The notes under the pieces are model-generated. The model saw only the letters and a list, made by a program, of their open reading frames with translations, ran no database searches and was not told the origin of the DNA. DNA of 64,000 bases from Mycolicibacterium cosmeticum (GTDB taxonomy: Bacteria; Actinomycetota; Actinomycetes; Mycobacteriales; Mycobacteriaceae). Below are positions 1 to 8,525 of this stretch, piece after piece. The DNA lies in NCBI RefSeq assembly GCF_000613185.1, contig NZ_CCBB010000001.1:3141356-3205355 (forward strand), read 5' to 3'. The translations under genes and the position numbers were made by a program. Each line of letters begins with the position of its first letter. The stretch's first letter is position 1.

Positions 1-918
1 GCGGCGGAGCCGGCCCCGGTCATCCGGTTGGCCGACGACTCCAACCCGCTCGCCGGCCGGCCGTTCTATGTCGACCCGATCTCCAAGGCGATGCGGGCCG
101 CGCAGGCCGCCAACCCGCCGAGTGCCGAGCTGACCACCATCGCCAACACGCCGCAGGCGTACTGGCTCGATCAGGCGTTCTCCGCCGGCACGGTCGGTGG
201 CACGGTGGCCAAGCTCGCCGGCGACGCCGCGGCGGCCGGAGCGACGCCGGTGCTGGCGCTGTACGCCATCCCGCACCGGGACTGCGGCAGCTACGCCGCG
301 GGCGGCTTCTCGTCGGGGGCCGACTACCGACAGTGGATCGACGGGGTCGCCGCCGGGCTGGGCGCCCTGCCGGCCGCGATCATCCTGGAACCCGATGCGC
401 TGGCGATGGCCGATTGTCTGTCTGCCGACCAGCGCCAGGAACGCTTCGACCTGATCAGCTACGCCGTGGACACGCTGACCCGTAACCCGGCCGCCGCCGT
501 CTATATCGACGCGGGCCACTCCCGATGGGTGAGTGCGGACACCATGGCGGCCCGGCTCAACCAGGTTGGCGTGGCCAAGGCGCGGGGTTTCAGCCTGAAC
601 ACCACCAACTACTTCACCACCGAAGAGGAAATCGGCTACGGCGAGGCCATTTCCGGTCAGACGGGCGGCGCGCACTACGTGATCGACACATCGCGCAACG
701 GTGCAGGGCCGGCGGCGGGCGAGTACTACTGGTGCAATCCCGACGGCCGCGCGCTGGGCACCCCGCCGACCACCGACACCGCGGGACCGCACGCCGACGC
801 CTACCTGTGGGTGAAACGCGTCGGGGAATCCGACGGGTCGTGCGGCCGTGGCGAACCGTCGGCGGGCACCTTCGTCAGCCAGTACGCCATCGACCTGGCG
901 CGCGCGACGGTCCGTTAG
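1..918 (+). CDS. Glycoside hydrolase family 6 (cellulase-like), 5' end outside window
   Basis: The open frame enters from the left edge, so the signal peptide and true start lie upstream. The protein carries the hallmark blocks of GH6 endoglucanases/cellobiohydrolases: LEPDAL with the catalytic acid Asp, YIDAGHSRW, GFSLNTTNY, VIDTSRNG, the CNPDGRALG block, and a late WVKRVGESDG block. In this family these residues line the substrate tunnel or cleft and perform inverting hydrolysis of beta-1,4-glucan. Mycobacteria carry a secreted homologue (CelA1, Rv0062). Export is assumed, because the N-terminus is not visible. The stop overlaps the stop of the opposite-strand glycosidase by 4 nt. Confidence 0.9.
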   Translation, partial: AAEPAPVIRLADDSNPLAGRPFYVDPISKAMRAAQAANPPSAELTTIANTPQAYWLDQAFSAGTVGGTVAKLAGDAAAAGATPVLALYAIPHRDCGSYAAGGFSSGADYRQWIDGVAAGLGALPAAIILEPDALAMADCLSADQRQERFDLISYAVDTLTRNPAAAVYIDAGHSRWVSADTMAARLNQVGVAKARGFSLNTTNYFTTEEEIGYGEAISGQTGGAHYVIDTSRNGAGPAAGEYYWCNPDGRALGTPPTTDTAGPHADAYLWVKRVGESDGSCGRGEPSAGTFVSQYAIDLARATVR

Positions 919-2021
919 CCGCTGGTTTTCGAGATGACCGCGCCCCGGACCGGGTGGGCGGCAATCCAATTGGCGATGGCCGTGGCCGCAGGCTTGGCCG
1001 TCCAGGCCTGGTTGAAGACGCCCCACGGGGTCTCGTTCGGCCGGTCCACCAGGCAGTAGATGAACATCGGCCCGACGCCGGGCAGCGTCGACCAGGTGGT
1101 CGCGAAATCCGTTATCCACGCGGCCTGGGTCTGCGCGTTCACCGCCGATGTCGGGACGCCGTACTCCGTGGTCCAGATCAGCTTGCCGGTGTCACCGGCG
1201 GCATTCATCAACGCCCGCAACGACTTCACCTGTTGGTAGGGCGTGTTGGCGTACGGGGCGCCCGCGGAGAAGCTGCTGGAGAAGTTGTACGGGTGGAAGG
1301 ACAGCGCGTCGAAGTAGCCCTGCGCGCCCGCCGAGTACATCTGGGTCAGGTAGTTGACCGGGTTGATGGTCCAGGTGCCGAAGGTCAGGCCGGCCCCCAG
1401 CACGCCGCCGATCACCGGGGCCGTCGGCTCGACCTGCTTGACGGCGGTGTAGGCGGCCTTGAGCAACGCGGTGTAGCCCGCGACGTTCGGCTGCGGTGAC
1501 CATCCGGTGTTGCCGTTCGGTTCGTTCCAGATCTCGTACGCGGCGACCCTGGGCGCACTGCTGCGCGAACCGTACCGCTGGGCCACCTGGGTCATGAACC
1601 TGGCGTAGTCGTTGGGGTCGTCCGGTGCCGCGTTGGGCAACCAGAAGCCCACCTTGGACGCCCAGGTCGGCGTGCTGGTCACCGCGCCGACCACCGCGAG
1701 TCCTTGTGCCGCAGCGGCATCGAGAATCCGGTCGGCGTCCACCCAGTTGTACTTGCCCTTCTGCGGCTCCATCGCCCGCCAGGGCAGGAACACCCTGATC
1801 TGCTTGACGCCCATGGCCTGGAAGTTCTGCATGGCGGCGGCCAGGTCGGTGGCGTTCATGAAGTACAGGTTGGATTCGGCCATGCCCATCGCGGTGGCCG
1901 AGGTGTCGATGGTCAACGGGGCCAGGGCCGCGGCGCGGGGTTGCGGTGCGATGCCGTAGAGCGCCGCCGCCACCAGGGCAACGACCATGAGTAATCGGTT
2001 GACGGGACGGATGGCGGGCAT
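915..2021 (-). CDS. Secreted clan GH-A glycoside hydrolase (GH39/GH5-like)
   Basis: 368 residues with an N-terminal signal peptide (hydrophobic run after NRLL, then a QPRAAA cleavage region). The fold signature is a TIM-barrel clan GH-A enzyme: IWNEPNG near residue 165 supplies the acid/base Glu and TTEYG near residue 287 the nucleophile Glu, and an aromatic-rich stretch follows. Such retaining enzymes cut beta-linked polysaccharides; the exact substrate cannot be read from sequence. An AAAGG motif lies about 6 nt before the ATG. It converges on the GH6 gene with a 4-nt stop overlap, so the two glycosidases face each other. Confidence 0.82.
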   Translation of the reverse strand: MPAIRPVNRLLMVVALVAAALYGIAPQPRAAALAPLTIDTSATAMGMAESNLYFMNATDLAAAMQNFQAMGVKQIRVFLPWRAMEPQKGKYNWVDADRILDAAAAQGLAVVGAVTSTPTWASKVGFWLPNAAPDDPNDYARFMTQVAQRYGSRSSAPRVAAYEIWNEPNGNTGWSPQPNVAGYTALLKAAYTAVKQVEPTAPVIGGVLGAGLTFGTWTINPVNYLTQMYSAGAQGYFDALSFHPYNFSSSFSAGAPYANTPYQQVKSLRALMNAAGDTGKLIWTTEYGVPTSAVNAQTQAAWITDFATTWSTLPGVGPMFIYCLVDRPNETPWGVFNQAWTAKPAATAIANWIAAHPVRGAVISKTSG

Positions 2022-2520
2022 GACAGCCTTTCTGGCAGGCCAAGCGGTTGCGCATCATTAAGGCAGATCAACCGCCCTCTTGCACAGCGCCGTTCGGCCG
2101 GCCGTGGGGGTGCCGCGCACCGCCCCGTGGCAGGCGGGACGCGTGCCTGCGGATGTCCTGACCGCTGTCCGGCCGGTATGCCAGCAACGCCGGGCGGCGT
2201 CGCCGCCGCTGGTGCCGGCACGGTGCCACATCGGTCGTCGTTCCGCTCGCAGGCCTCACACGCTGGTCTTTTTGTTTGCAAACAGGCGCGCCGCACCGAA
2301 ATTTGCTGGGAGGTCAAAATGTGCTCACCGGCAGCCAGGTAACACCCAGGGTGATAAGCGATTATTGCCAGGATTCGGTCTTCGGGCCGCACCCGCCGGT
2401 GATGTGCTGCGCGGGTGCCGTAATTCCGTCACCGAATCGAAACGCCGCCGAGTGTAAACCGAGATGTACTCGGGCCGGATGGCGTTGCGGGACAGCCCCA
2501 ATCGTCCAAGCCGGCCGCAT
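2022..2520. other. Intergenic stretch without a convincing gene
   Basis: About 500 bp without codon structure that I trust. It contains a perfect 12-bp palindrome TGTTTGCAAACA at 2273-2284. A seven-codon open frame (2319-2342) sits behind a good GGGAGG Shine-Dalgarno. Nothing downstream on the plus strand is a plausible target, so no function is assigned. Confidence 0.5.
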
Positions 2521-2754
2521 TCACTCGACGGGCGACTCGGCCCCCCGACGGTCCACGCTGTCCACTGCGAAACACACCAGGCTCGCGATGAACCCGGCCA
2601 GTCCGGCGACCGCGAGTACCACCGCGGTTCCCATCCGGCCATCGAGGCCGAGCGCGAAGGCACCGGTGATCGCGATCAGTGCCGCGAAGTTCAGCAGGAG
2701 CCCGACGGTGGCGGGTGCTTCGTGCGGCGTGTCCGTGGTGACGGGGCTGTGCAT
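2521..2754 (-). CDS. Small two-helix membrane protein, unknown function
   Basis: 77 residues. Two hydrophobic segments (roughly residues 17-36 and 44-66) are separated by a short GLDGRMGTA turn, with charged tails on both sides, which fits a small inner-membrane protein. I recognise no family. It is supported by a SigF-type promoter ending 11 nt before the ATG (2765-2790). The gene is downstream of and on the same strand as the carotenoid operon but is likely transcribed from its own promoter. It could be a membrane stress protein; that is inference only. Confidence 0.6.
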   Translation of the reverse strand: MHSPVTTDTPHEAPATVGLLLNFAALIAITGAFALGLDGRMGTAVVLAVAGLAGFIASLVCFAVDSVDRRGAESPVE

Positions 2755-2764
2755 GGCACACCAT

Positions 2765-2790
2765 GTACCCAGACCGCGGTTGCGACAAAC
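2765..2790 (-). promoter_or_regulatory. SigF-type promoter for the small membrane protein
   Basis: Read on the minus strand: GTTT at 2790-2787, a 16-nt spacer, then GGGTAC at 2770-2765. This matches the mycobacterial SigF pattern GTTT-N15/17-GGGTA. It ends 10 nt before the ATG at 2754, so the transcript would be close to leaderless. Confidence 0.6.
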
Positions 2791-2805
2791 GTGCTCACCT
2801 GGCGG

Positions 2806-3831
2806 TCACCCCATCGATCGCAGTTGGTAGAGCCGTTCGGCGTAGGCGAGGTCATCACGCCACAGCCGGGCCGCGGCCATCCGCATGAGCGGGCGGAGCA
2901 GCGGGGCGACGGCCGCCGACTTGCCGAAGTGCTTGCGATCCGAGTGGGCGATCACCGCTTCCAGCACCGCGGTCCTGGGCCGGCCGTCGGGACCGGGTCC
3001 CAGCGGGGTGGCGTGGGTTTCCACGACACTGCCGACCCCCTCGCCGTCGACGATGTGCATCACCACGGTGCGCGGCTCCGGGGTGGTGAACTCCGCGACC
3101 ACGGGCACCCCCAGCCGACCGACCTTGAATGTGACGTCGACGACGAAGCGGTCGTCCTCGGGGCTCAGGTCGTCGGTGGCCGCGGGGGCCTGACGCACCC
3201 GCAGCGCGGTGAACGAATAGGGGTGGAACCAGGCGCCGTGCCAGGGGTCCAACCGGTTGGCGACGATGTCTTCCGGCTCGCAGACACCTTCCACGGTGGC
3301 CACCGCCGCCAACCGGGGTTCCGGCGGGCGCACCGGCAGAACGGGTGCCTCGGTGGGGGTTTCGCCGCCCACCGCATCCAGGCGTACCCAGCTCAGCACC
3401 CCGTCGTCGAAGGTCGGCAGCGCCCGCCAGGTTCCGTGCCGGCGCCCGTCCAGGCGCAGCCCGTGCCACGGACAGATCAACGCCCCGCACTCCACCGGTG
3501 ACAGGGCGAGGTCGGCGCCCAGGTGCGGGCAGGCGCGCGGACCCGCCAGCAGCGCACCGTCGCTGCCGCGCCACGCCACGATCGGCACACCCGCGACGCA
3601 CGTGCCCAGCGGCTTGGCGCCGATGCGAGCGCTGTCGGCGAAGACGAACCAATTGCCGCTGGGTCGGCCCACGGCCCGGCGCAGTGCCGCCTGGATCACC
3701 CCAGGGTTGGCGTCACCGTAGGTGGGTCGCTGCGCCGACCATGCGGTGGGCGCCAGCGTGGTGAACGGCAGGGTTCGTGCCGCCGTGAACGGCGAAATGC
3801 GATGGGCCCAGCGCCGCAGCGGCCCGGTCAT
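2806..3831 (-). CDS. Rieske [2Fe-2S] protein at the end of the carotenoid operon (DUF5914-like)
   Basis: 341 residues. The Rieske ligands are Cys101-Pro-His103 (ACPHLGAD) and Cys120-Pro-Trp-His123 (CPWHGL). After them comes a roughly 200-residue region without the mononuclear-iron triad that I can identify. The start is the ATG whose first bases overlap the stop of the upstream desaturase gene (ATGA), indicating translational coupling. Actinobacterial carotenoid clusters often end with such a protein beside the crtU-type gene. It may pass electrons to, or act with, the flavin desaturase/methyltransferase that makes aromatic carotenoid rings, but that role is inferred from context. A longer in-frame extension upstream is antisense-free but overlaps crtU and is rejected. 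Confidence 0.85.
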   Translation of the reverse strand: MTGPLRRWAHRISPFTAARTLPFTTLAPTAWSAQRPTYGDANPGVIQAALRRAVGRPSGNWFVFADSARIGAKPLGTCVAGVPIVAWRGSDGALLAGPRACPHLGADLALSPVECGALICPWHGLRLDGRRHGTWRALPTFDDGVLSWVRLDAVGGETPTEAPVLPVRPPEPRLAAVATVEGVCEPEDIVANRLDPWHGAWFHPYSFTALRVRQAPAATDDLSPEDDRFVVDVTFKVGRLGVPVVAEFTTPEPRTVVMHIVDGEGVGSVVETHATPLGPGPDGRPRTAVLEAVIAHSDRKHFGKSAAVAPLLRPLMRMAAARLWRDDLAYAERLYQLRSMG

Positions 3832-5363
3832 CGGTGCCGCTCCTGGGCGCGGGCGGCCAGCAGCCGCAGTCCGCGGGAGCGCCCGCGGGTGGGCACGGTG
3901 TACAGCTCGTGGCCGGCCAAGCCGAACCCGGCCAGCAGCCCGTTGGCGGCCAGCCATCCGGTGGTGGCGGCGCGTTCCATCAGCGCCACCGGCAGGTCGA
4001 CCCGAATACCGTCGCCGGCCAGCATGATTCGTGGGTCAGGAGTCGTCACGGTGGGCCGCCCGGCGAAATCACCGGGTGCGAACCGGGGACAATCCTGTCG
4101 GCGCAGCAGGCGTTCGTCGACGATGCCGGCCTGAACCGTTTCCGGGTAGAGCTGGTGCATGCGCGCCAGCAGCGCGGCCCGAACCTGCGCGTCGGGTTCG
4201 GTCACCGAGTACGCGTGCAGTTCGACCACTGATCCTCCCGTCCGTCGGGTCCATTGCGCGGCTTCGCGTTCGTAGCGCTCCAGCACGCTGATGTTGTCCA
4301 GCGGTGCCCGGCCGCCGGTTCCGACGAAGGCGGCGCGGTCGCGGCGCACCGCGCGGTCCAGCCACAGCCGCAGCACGACGAACGCCGGTGCGGTGCGCAG
4401 CGCGGCGACCCGCCGGCGCCAGCTCTCGTCACCGAGCGTCGGCGACGCGGCGGTGAGGCGTTGCAGGCCGGTGATGTCGGTGGCCAGCACCGCGGCGTCG
4501 GCCTCGATGTCCGGCGCGCCGGCGACCCGCACCCGCACACCGGCGACGGTGCGGTCCAGCGCCTGCACCTCGGCGCCGAGATGCAGGCACACCCCGAGGC
4601 CGGAAAGATACTCGCGCAACGGGTTCCACAGCGCGGCATCGAAATTGGCATTGGCCACATCGAAGACCAGACCTTCGGACGAGCCGAGGAAGTAGATGTG
4701 GAACATGGTCACCAGTTCGGCGGCGGACAGCTTCTCCGGCCTGGCGAAGAAACTGCGGGCGAAGACTTCGAAGGCCAGATGGCGGGCGGCGTCGGGAAAG
4801 TTGATGTCCCGCAGGAAGGTGGCCGCGTCGAGGTGGTCCAATCGGTCGTAGGTGGCCGGCACCCCGACCGTCACCAGCGGCGCGGCCGCCTTGGCGTCCA
4901 GCCGCACCAGGTCGCGCAGCCGGAACGTCGGGCTGCGCAATGCGAACGCCAGCGCGTTGAAGGGCGGCGTGCGCGGCAACCCGCGGAAGGTGTCCCGGCG
5001 CCCATCGCCGTCGATCAGGGGGTAGTCCGCAATCGGCGAGAGCGCCCGCAGGTGCGGGTCGGCGCGCCGCAACAGAGCCCGCAGGTTGTAGTACTGCCGG
5101 AAGAAGGCGTGAAATCCGCGGTTCATCCCGCCGCGGCTGCCGTCGGCCAGGGACTCCGGCCAGCCGGCCACCCGGCCGCCCAGCCGGTCGGCTGCCTCGA
5201 CGAGGTGGACGCGGACACCGCGCTCGGCCAGGCCCGTGGCCGCCGCGAGTCCGGCGATACCGCCGCCGACGACCACGACGGTCGGCACCCGGGACAGCGC
5301 GGCGGCGTCGGGCAGCCCGGTACCGCCCGGCAGCCGCTCGCGCCGTGGGTCCGGCGCCGTCAC
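3828..5363 (-). CDS. crtU: CrtU-like FAD-dependent carotene desaturase/methyltransferase
   Basis: 511 residues. An N-terminal Rossmann motif VVVGGGIAGLAAATGLAERG is followed by the adenine-binding acidic end and a GGRVAGW motif, and a C-terminal FAD-binding segment reads IMLAGDGIRVDLP. This is the amine-oxidase/phytoene-desaturase superfamily layout. Position after crtYd and before the Rieske gene fits CrtU, which converts the beta-ionone rings of beta-carotene to aromatic rings (isorenieratene/leprotene pathway in mycobacteria and streptomycetes). The GTG start overlaps the crtYd stop (GTGA). It could instead be a ketolase-type desaturase; the sequence alone does not settle this. Confidence 0.8.
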   Translation of the reverse strand: MTAPDPRRERLPGGTGLPDAAALSRVPTVVVVGGGIAGLAAATGLAERGVRVHLVEAADRLGGRVAGWPESLADGSRGGMNRGFHAFFRQYYNLRALLRRADPHLRALSPIADYPLIDGDGRRDTFRGLPRTPPFNALAFALRSPTFRLRDLVRLDAKAAAPLVTVGVPATYDRLDHLDAATFLRDINFPDAARHLAFEVFARSFFARPEKLSAAELVTMFHIYFLGSSEGLVFDVANANFDAALWNPLREYLSGLGVCLHLGAEVQALDRTVAGVRVRVAGAPDIEADAAVLATDITGLQRLTAASPTLGDESWRRRVAALRTAPAFVVLRLWLDRAVRRDRAAFVGTGGRAPLDNISVLERYEREAAQWTRRTGGSVVELHAYSVTEPDAQVRAALLARMHQLYPETVQAGIVDERLLRRQDCPRFAPGDFAGRPTVTTPDPRIMLAGDGIRVDLPVALMERAATTGWLAANGLLAGFGLAGHELYTVPTRGRSRGLRLLAARAQERHR

Positions 5364-5683
5364 CGGGGCTCCCCGGCGCGGGCCCGTTGCCGCTCCCACA
5401 ACAGCAGCACACCGGTCACCAGCGCATAACCGAACAGGAAGTCCTCCACCGGAATGTCGAACGGGAACCGGATCCCACTGGTGTGCCGGTCGTCGTAGAT
5501 CACGATGGGCGCGGAGAGCTTGGTGAGCCAGCCGTCCACCGGAATCTGGAAGCCGAGCACGATCACCATCGAGATCCAGTAGCTGGCCCGGCGGAACAGC
5601 CCGGTACGCAACACTTTCCATTCGAGCACCAGCACGATGACGACGGCCAGCACGGCGGGCAGCGTGTAGCCGAGGCCGCTCAT
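5360..5683 (-). CDS. crtYd: Lycopene cyclase subunit CrtYd
   Basis: 107 residues, strongly hydrophobic with about three membrane helices. The block IPVEDFLFGYAL is the second copy of the PxE(E/D)xLFF-type motif of the lycopene cyclase domain. In actinomycetes this cyclase is split into two small membrane subunits, CrtYc and CrtYd, that together cyclise lycopene ends to beta-ionone rings. The ATG overlaps the crtYc stop (ATGA), and the stop overlaps the next GTG start. Confidence 0.92.
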   Translation of the reverse strand: MSGLGYTLPAVLAVVIVLVLEWKVLRTGLFRRASYWISMVIVLGFQIPVDGWLTKLSAPIVIYDDRHTSGIRFPFDIPVEDFLFGYALVTGVLLLWERQRARAGEPR

Positions 5684-6030
5684 CGGCTCGACTCCACCCG
5701 CCGCCTGCTCAGCCACGACCAGATGGTGTCCACCGCCGAGTAAGTCAGCAGCCCGCACACCGGGATGACCACGAAGAACAACACCTCCTCCAGCGGAAGG
5801 GCGCCCGGCAGCACCACGCCGAGCAGGTAGCGCGGGTTGTAGTGCCACACGCCGGCGGCCACCGCGACCGCGTCCCAGATCAAGAACAGCACCGCGACCG
5901 GCAGGATCGCCGTGAGCAGCCGGCGGGGCCGGCGGTACACCCCGCGCCCGAACAGTTCCAGCGGCGCGGTGACGAGCACGCACGCGGCCAACACCAGCAG
6001 GTACTGCCACTGGTCGAGCTCGGTGCTCAT
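5680..6030 (-). CDS. crtYc: Lycopene cyclase subunit CrtYc
   Basis: 116 residues with several membrane helices and the motif LPLEEVLFF, the first of the paired motifs in the heterodimeric lycopene cyclase. It works with CrtYd on membrane-embedded lycopene. The ATG overlaps the crtB stop by ATGA and the stop overlaps crtYd, so the two subunits are probably made in equal amounts by coupled translation. Confidence 0.92.
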   Translation of the reverse strand: MSTELDQWQYLLVLAACVLVTAPLELFGRGVYRRPRRLLTAILPVAVLFLIWDAVAVAAGVWHYNPRYLLGVVLPGALPLEEVLFFVVIPVCGLLTYSAVDTIWSWLSRRRVESSR

Positions 6031-6971
6031 CGGCGCCGGACCGTGCTGCGGGCCCACCAGGCGCCGGCCAGGCCACGCAACGCGACCACCAGCCGGCGGG
6101 GCTTGCCGACGCTCGCCCGGGTGCCGAAGATCTCGAAGTCGAGTTCCTCGATCCGGCACAGGATTTCGGAGTACAGCGTGAGTGCGGCCTGCACACACGG
6201 ACGGGATATCGGCGCCAGCATGCCGATGCCGGGCTGCGCCTCGCGGTACACCCGGCGGGCCTGCGCATGCTGGTCCACCAAGGCCCGGCGCACCCGGGGA
6301 TCGCTGCGTCCGTTGCGGTGGCACCACAGCAGCAGCTCGCGGTCGACCCCGTGGACGGCCAGTTCGTCGGCGGGCAGGTACACCCTGCCCCGAGCCAGGT
6401 CCTCGTCCACGTCGCGGAGAAAGTTGGTGAGCTGGAACGCCTTTCCGAGTGCCGCGGCATGCGGTTCGGCTTCCTCGCGGGCCACCGTGGTGCCGAGGAT
6501 GGGCAGCATCTGCAACCCGATCACCTCCGCCGAGCCGTGCATGTACCGCTCCAGCGCGGGGCGGTCCGGATAACCGGTGACGGTCAGGTCCATCCGCATG
6601 GCGGCCAGGAAGTCGTCGAACAGCTCCCAGCCGATCCCATAGCGGTGTGCGGTGTGGACGACGGCAGTCAGCACCGGGTCACCGACGGGGGAGACGCCAC
6701 CGGTCAGGCAACCGAACAACCGGTCCGACAACGACTGCAGCTGCTCGGCCCGCAGGGCACTGTCGCGCTCGTCGAAGGAGTCGAGGATGTCGTCGGCGTA
6801 GCGGGCGAACCCGTACAAGGCATGAACCGCGGGGCGCTGCTGGGGTGCCAGCAGCCGGGTGGCCAGGAAGAACGTCTTGCCGTCCCTGGCGTTGACGGCC
6901 CGGCAGTGGGCGTAGGCGGCGCGGAGGTCCGTGCCCTCGAGGCCGGCGGCATCGAGTTCGTCCTTGATCAT
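6027..6971 (-). CDS. crtB: Phytoene synthase
   Basis: 314 residues. The two aspartate-rich motifs that bind the Mg-diphosphates are present: YADDILD (Asp60-Asp64) and RDVDEDLARGR near residue 190, the latter typical of squalene/phytoene synthases. The enzyme condenses two geranylgeranyl diphosphates to phytoene, the first committed carotenoid step. The ATG lies directly after the third copy of a 17-bp tandem repeat, 33 nt after the crtI stop. All other crt junctions overlap, so this is the only gap in the operon. Confidence 0.96.
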   Translation of the reverse strand: MIKDELDAAGLEGTDLRAAYAHCRAVNARDGKTFFLATRLLAPQQRPAVHALYGFARYADDILDSFDERDSALRAEQLQSLSDRLFGCLTGGVSPVGDPVLTAVVHTAHRYGIGWELFDDFLAAMRMDLTVTGYPDRPALERYMHGSAEVIGLQMLPILGTTVAREEAEPHAAALGKAFQLTNFLRDVDEDLARGRVYLPADELAVHGVDRELLLWCHRNGRSDPRVRRALVDQHAQARRVYREAQPGIGMLAPISRPCVQAALTLYSEILCRIEELDFEIFGTRASVGKPRRLVVALRGLAGAWWARSTVRRR

Positions 6972-7022
6972 CGTCGAACCCCGATCATCATCGAACCCCG
7001 ATCATCATCGAACCCCGCTCAT
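6972..7022 (-). repeat. Three tandem 17-bp repeats at the crtI-crtB junction
   Basis: On the minus strand three units follow each other: ATGAGCGGGGTTCGATG (7022-7006), ATGATCGGGGTTCGATG (7005-6989) and ATGATCGGGGTTCGACG (6988-6972). The crtB start ATGATC follows at once. The crtI stop codon TGA (7007-7005) lies across the first unit boundary. Deleting the last two units would place crtI stop and crtB start in a TGATG overlap, the same as at crtE/crtI. Confidence 0.95.
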
Positions 7023-8525
7023 CGTGCTGTCACCCCGCGGCGCGGACGACGCGTTCACGCCGGTGATCCGGTCGGCGGCCAGACGACCGGAGATCACGGC
7101 GGTGGGCACACCGACCCCGGGAACGGTCGACGAGCCGGCGAGGACGACGTTGTCGATGCCGCGCACCGTGTTGGCCGGCCGGAACGGCCCGGTCTGACCG
7201 AAGGTGTGCGCCAGCGCGAACGGTGTACCCGCCAGCATGCCGCGGCGCGCCCAGTCGGCGGGGCTGACAACGTCCAGGATCTCGGCGTCCGCACCGAGAC
7301 CGGGCACCCGGGACCGGACGGTGTCGAGCATGTGCTCGACATACGCCGACGACGTGGTGTCCCAATCGATCCGTCCCACTTGGGTATTGGGCGCCGGCGC
7401 CAGCACGTACAGCAGGTCCCGGCCCGGCGGTGCCAGGGTGGGATCGCTCGCCGTAGGGCGCGTGACCAACAGCGACGGGTCACCCATCACCCGGCCCTGG
7501 TTGATGATCTCGTCGAAGGTCCGCTGCCAGGCGTCGCCGAACACGATCGTGTGGTGGCCCGCGGCGTGTGTCGCGGCGCGGCACCCGACGTGGGCGACCA
7601 CCGCCGACGGCGCGGGCTGCAACGCCGTCAGCCGTCGCGGACTGCGGCCCAGCAGGTGGTAGGTGGTGGGGAGTTCGGTGGTCAACACCACGGCGTCGGC
7701 GGCCACCCGCGTGCCGTCACCGGTGAGCACGGCGGTGACGCGGGACCCGCTGTGCTCGAGGCGATCGACCTCGACACCGTAACGGAATTCGACACCGGCG
7801 GCCGTCGCGGCGGCGGCCATCGCGTCGGGGATCGCCCGCATGCCGCCGCGGGGGAAGTACACCCCGGCCACGGTGTCCATGTAGGCGATCACCGCATAGG
7901 CGGCCAGCGCGCTGTGTGGCGGTACGCCGGCGTAGAGCGCCTGGAAGGTGAAGACCCGCAGCAGCCGCTCGTCCTTCAGGTACCGGCGGATCATGCGTTC
8001 CCACCGCCGGAACCCGCCGAGTGCGGCCAGCCGCGCCAGTTGGGGTGTCAGCAGGGACAGCGGGGAGTCGAAGTTGGCCGAGATGAAACCGTCGAACTCG
8101 GCCTTGTACAACGCCGTCAGCCAGGCCCGCATCCGCACATACCCTGCGGCTTCGCCCGGCCCGGCGAAGCGCTCGATCTCGCCGGCCATCGCCTCCGGCT
8201 CGGTGTGCACCGCCAGCTCGCTGCCGTCGGCGAACCGCGCGTGGTAGGCCGGGTGCAGGGGCGTGAGGTCCACCCGCGCCGACAGCGAATCGCCCACCGC
8301 GCCAAGGGCTTCGTCGATGATCTCGGGCATTGTCAACACGGTCGGCCCGGTGTCCAGCGAGTACCCGGCGATATCCCCCCGGCCCATCCGCCCGCCCGGT
8401 GCCGGGTCCCGCTCGAGCACGGTGACCCGCCGGCCGCGGCCGGCCAGGTGCAGGGCCGCCGACAACCCGGACAATCCGGCGCCGACGATGACGACGTGGT
8501 CGGTGCGACCCTTCACAGAACGCAT
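7005..8525 (-). CDS. crtI: Phytoene desaturase
   Basis: 506 residues. The N-terminal dinucleotide-binding motif is VVIVGAGLSGLSAALHLAGRG, then GGRMGRG. The C-terminal region contains a NVVLAGSSTVPGVGVPTAVISGRLAADRI block, the CrtI-type FAD-binding signature. The enzyme introduces double bonds into phytoene to give lycopene. The start is the ATG at 8525, which overlaps the crtE stop as TGATG; the longer upstream frame is rejected because it runs inside crtE. The last five codons (MSGVR) come from the first copy of the 17-bp repeat. Confidence 0.95.
   Translation of the reverse strand: MRSVKGRTDHVVIVGAGLSGLSAALHLAGRGRRVTVLERDPAPGGRMGRGDIAGYSLDTGPTVLTMPEIIDEALGAVGDSLSARVDLTPLHPAYHARFADGSELAVHTEPEAMAGEIERFAGPGEAAGYVRMRAWLTALYKAEFDGFISANFDSPLSLLTPQLARLAALGGFRRWERMIRRYLKDERLLRVFTFQALYAGVPPHSALAAYAVIAYMDTVAGVYFPRGGMRAIPDAMAAAATAAGVEFRYGVEVDRLEHSGSRVTAVLTGDGTRVAADAVVLTTELPTTYHLLGRSPRRLTALQPAPSAVVAHVGCRAATHAAGHHTIVFGDAWQRTFDEIINQGRVMGDPSLLVTRPTASDPTLAPPGRDLLYVLAPAPNTQVGRIDWDTTSSAYVEHMLDTVRSRVPGLGADAEILDVVSPADWARRGMLAGTPFALAHTFGQTGPFRPANTVRGIDNVVLAGSSTVPGVGVPTAVISGRLAADRITGVNASSAPRGDSTMSGVR

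Noticed and set aside
2319..2342. Seven-codon open frame with a good GGGAGG leader
   Set aside because: Too short to assess, no Cys/Trp/other codon run typical of attenuators and no gene downstream on that strand.
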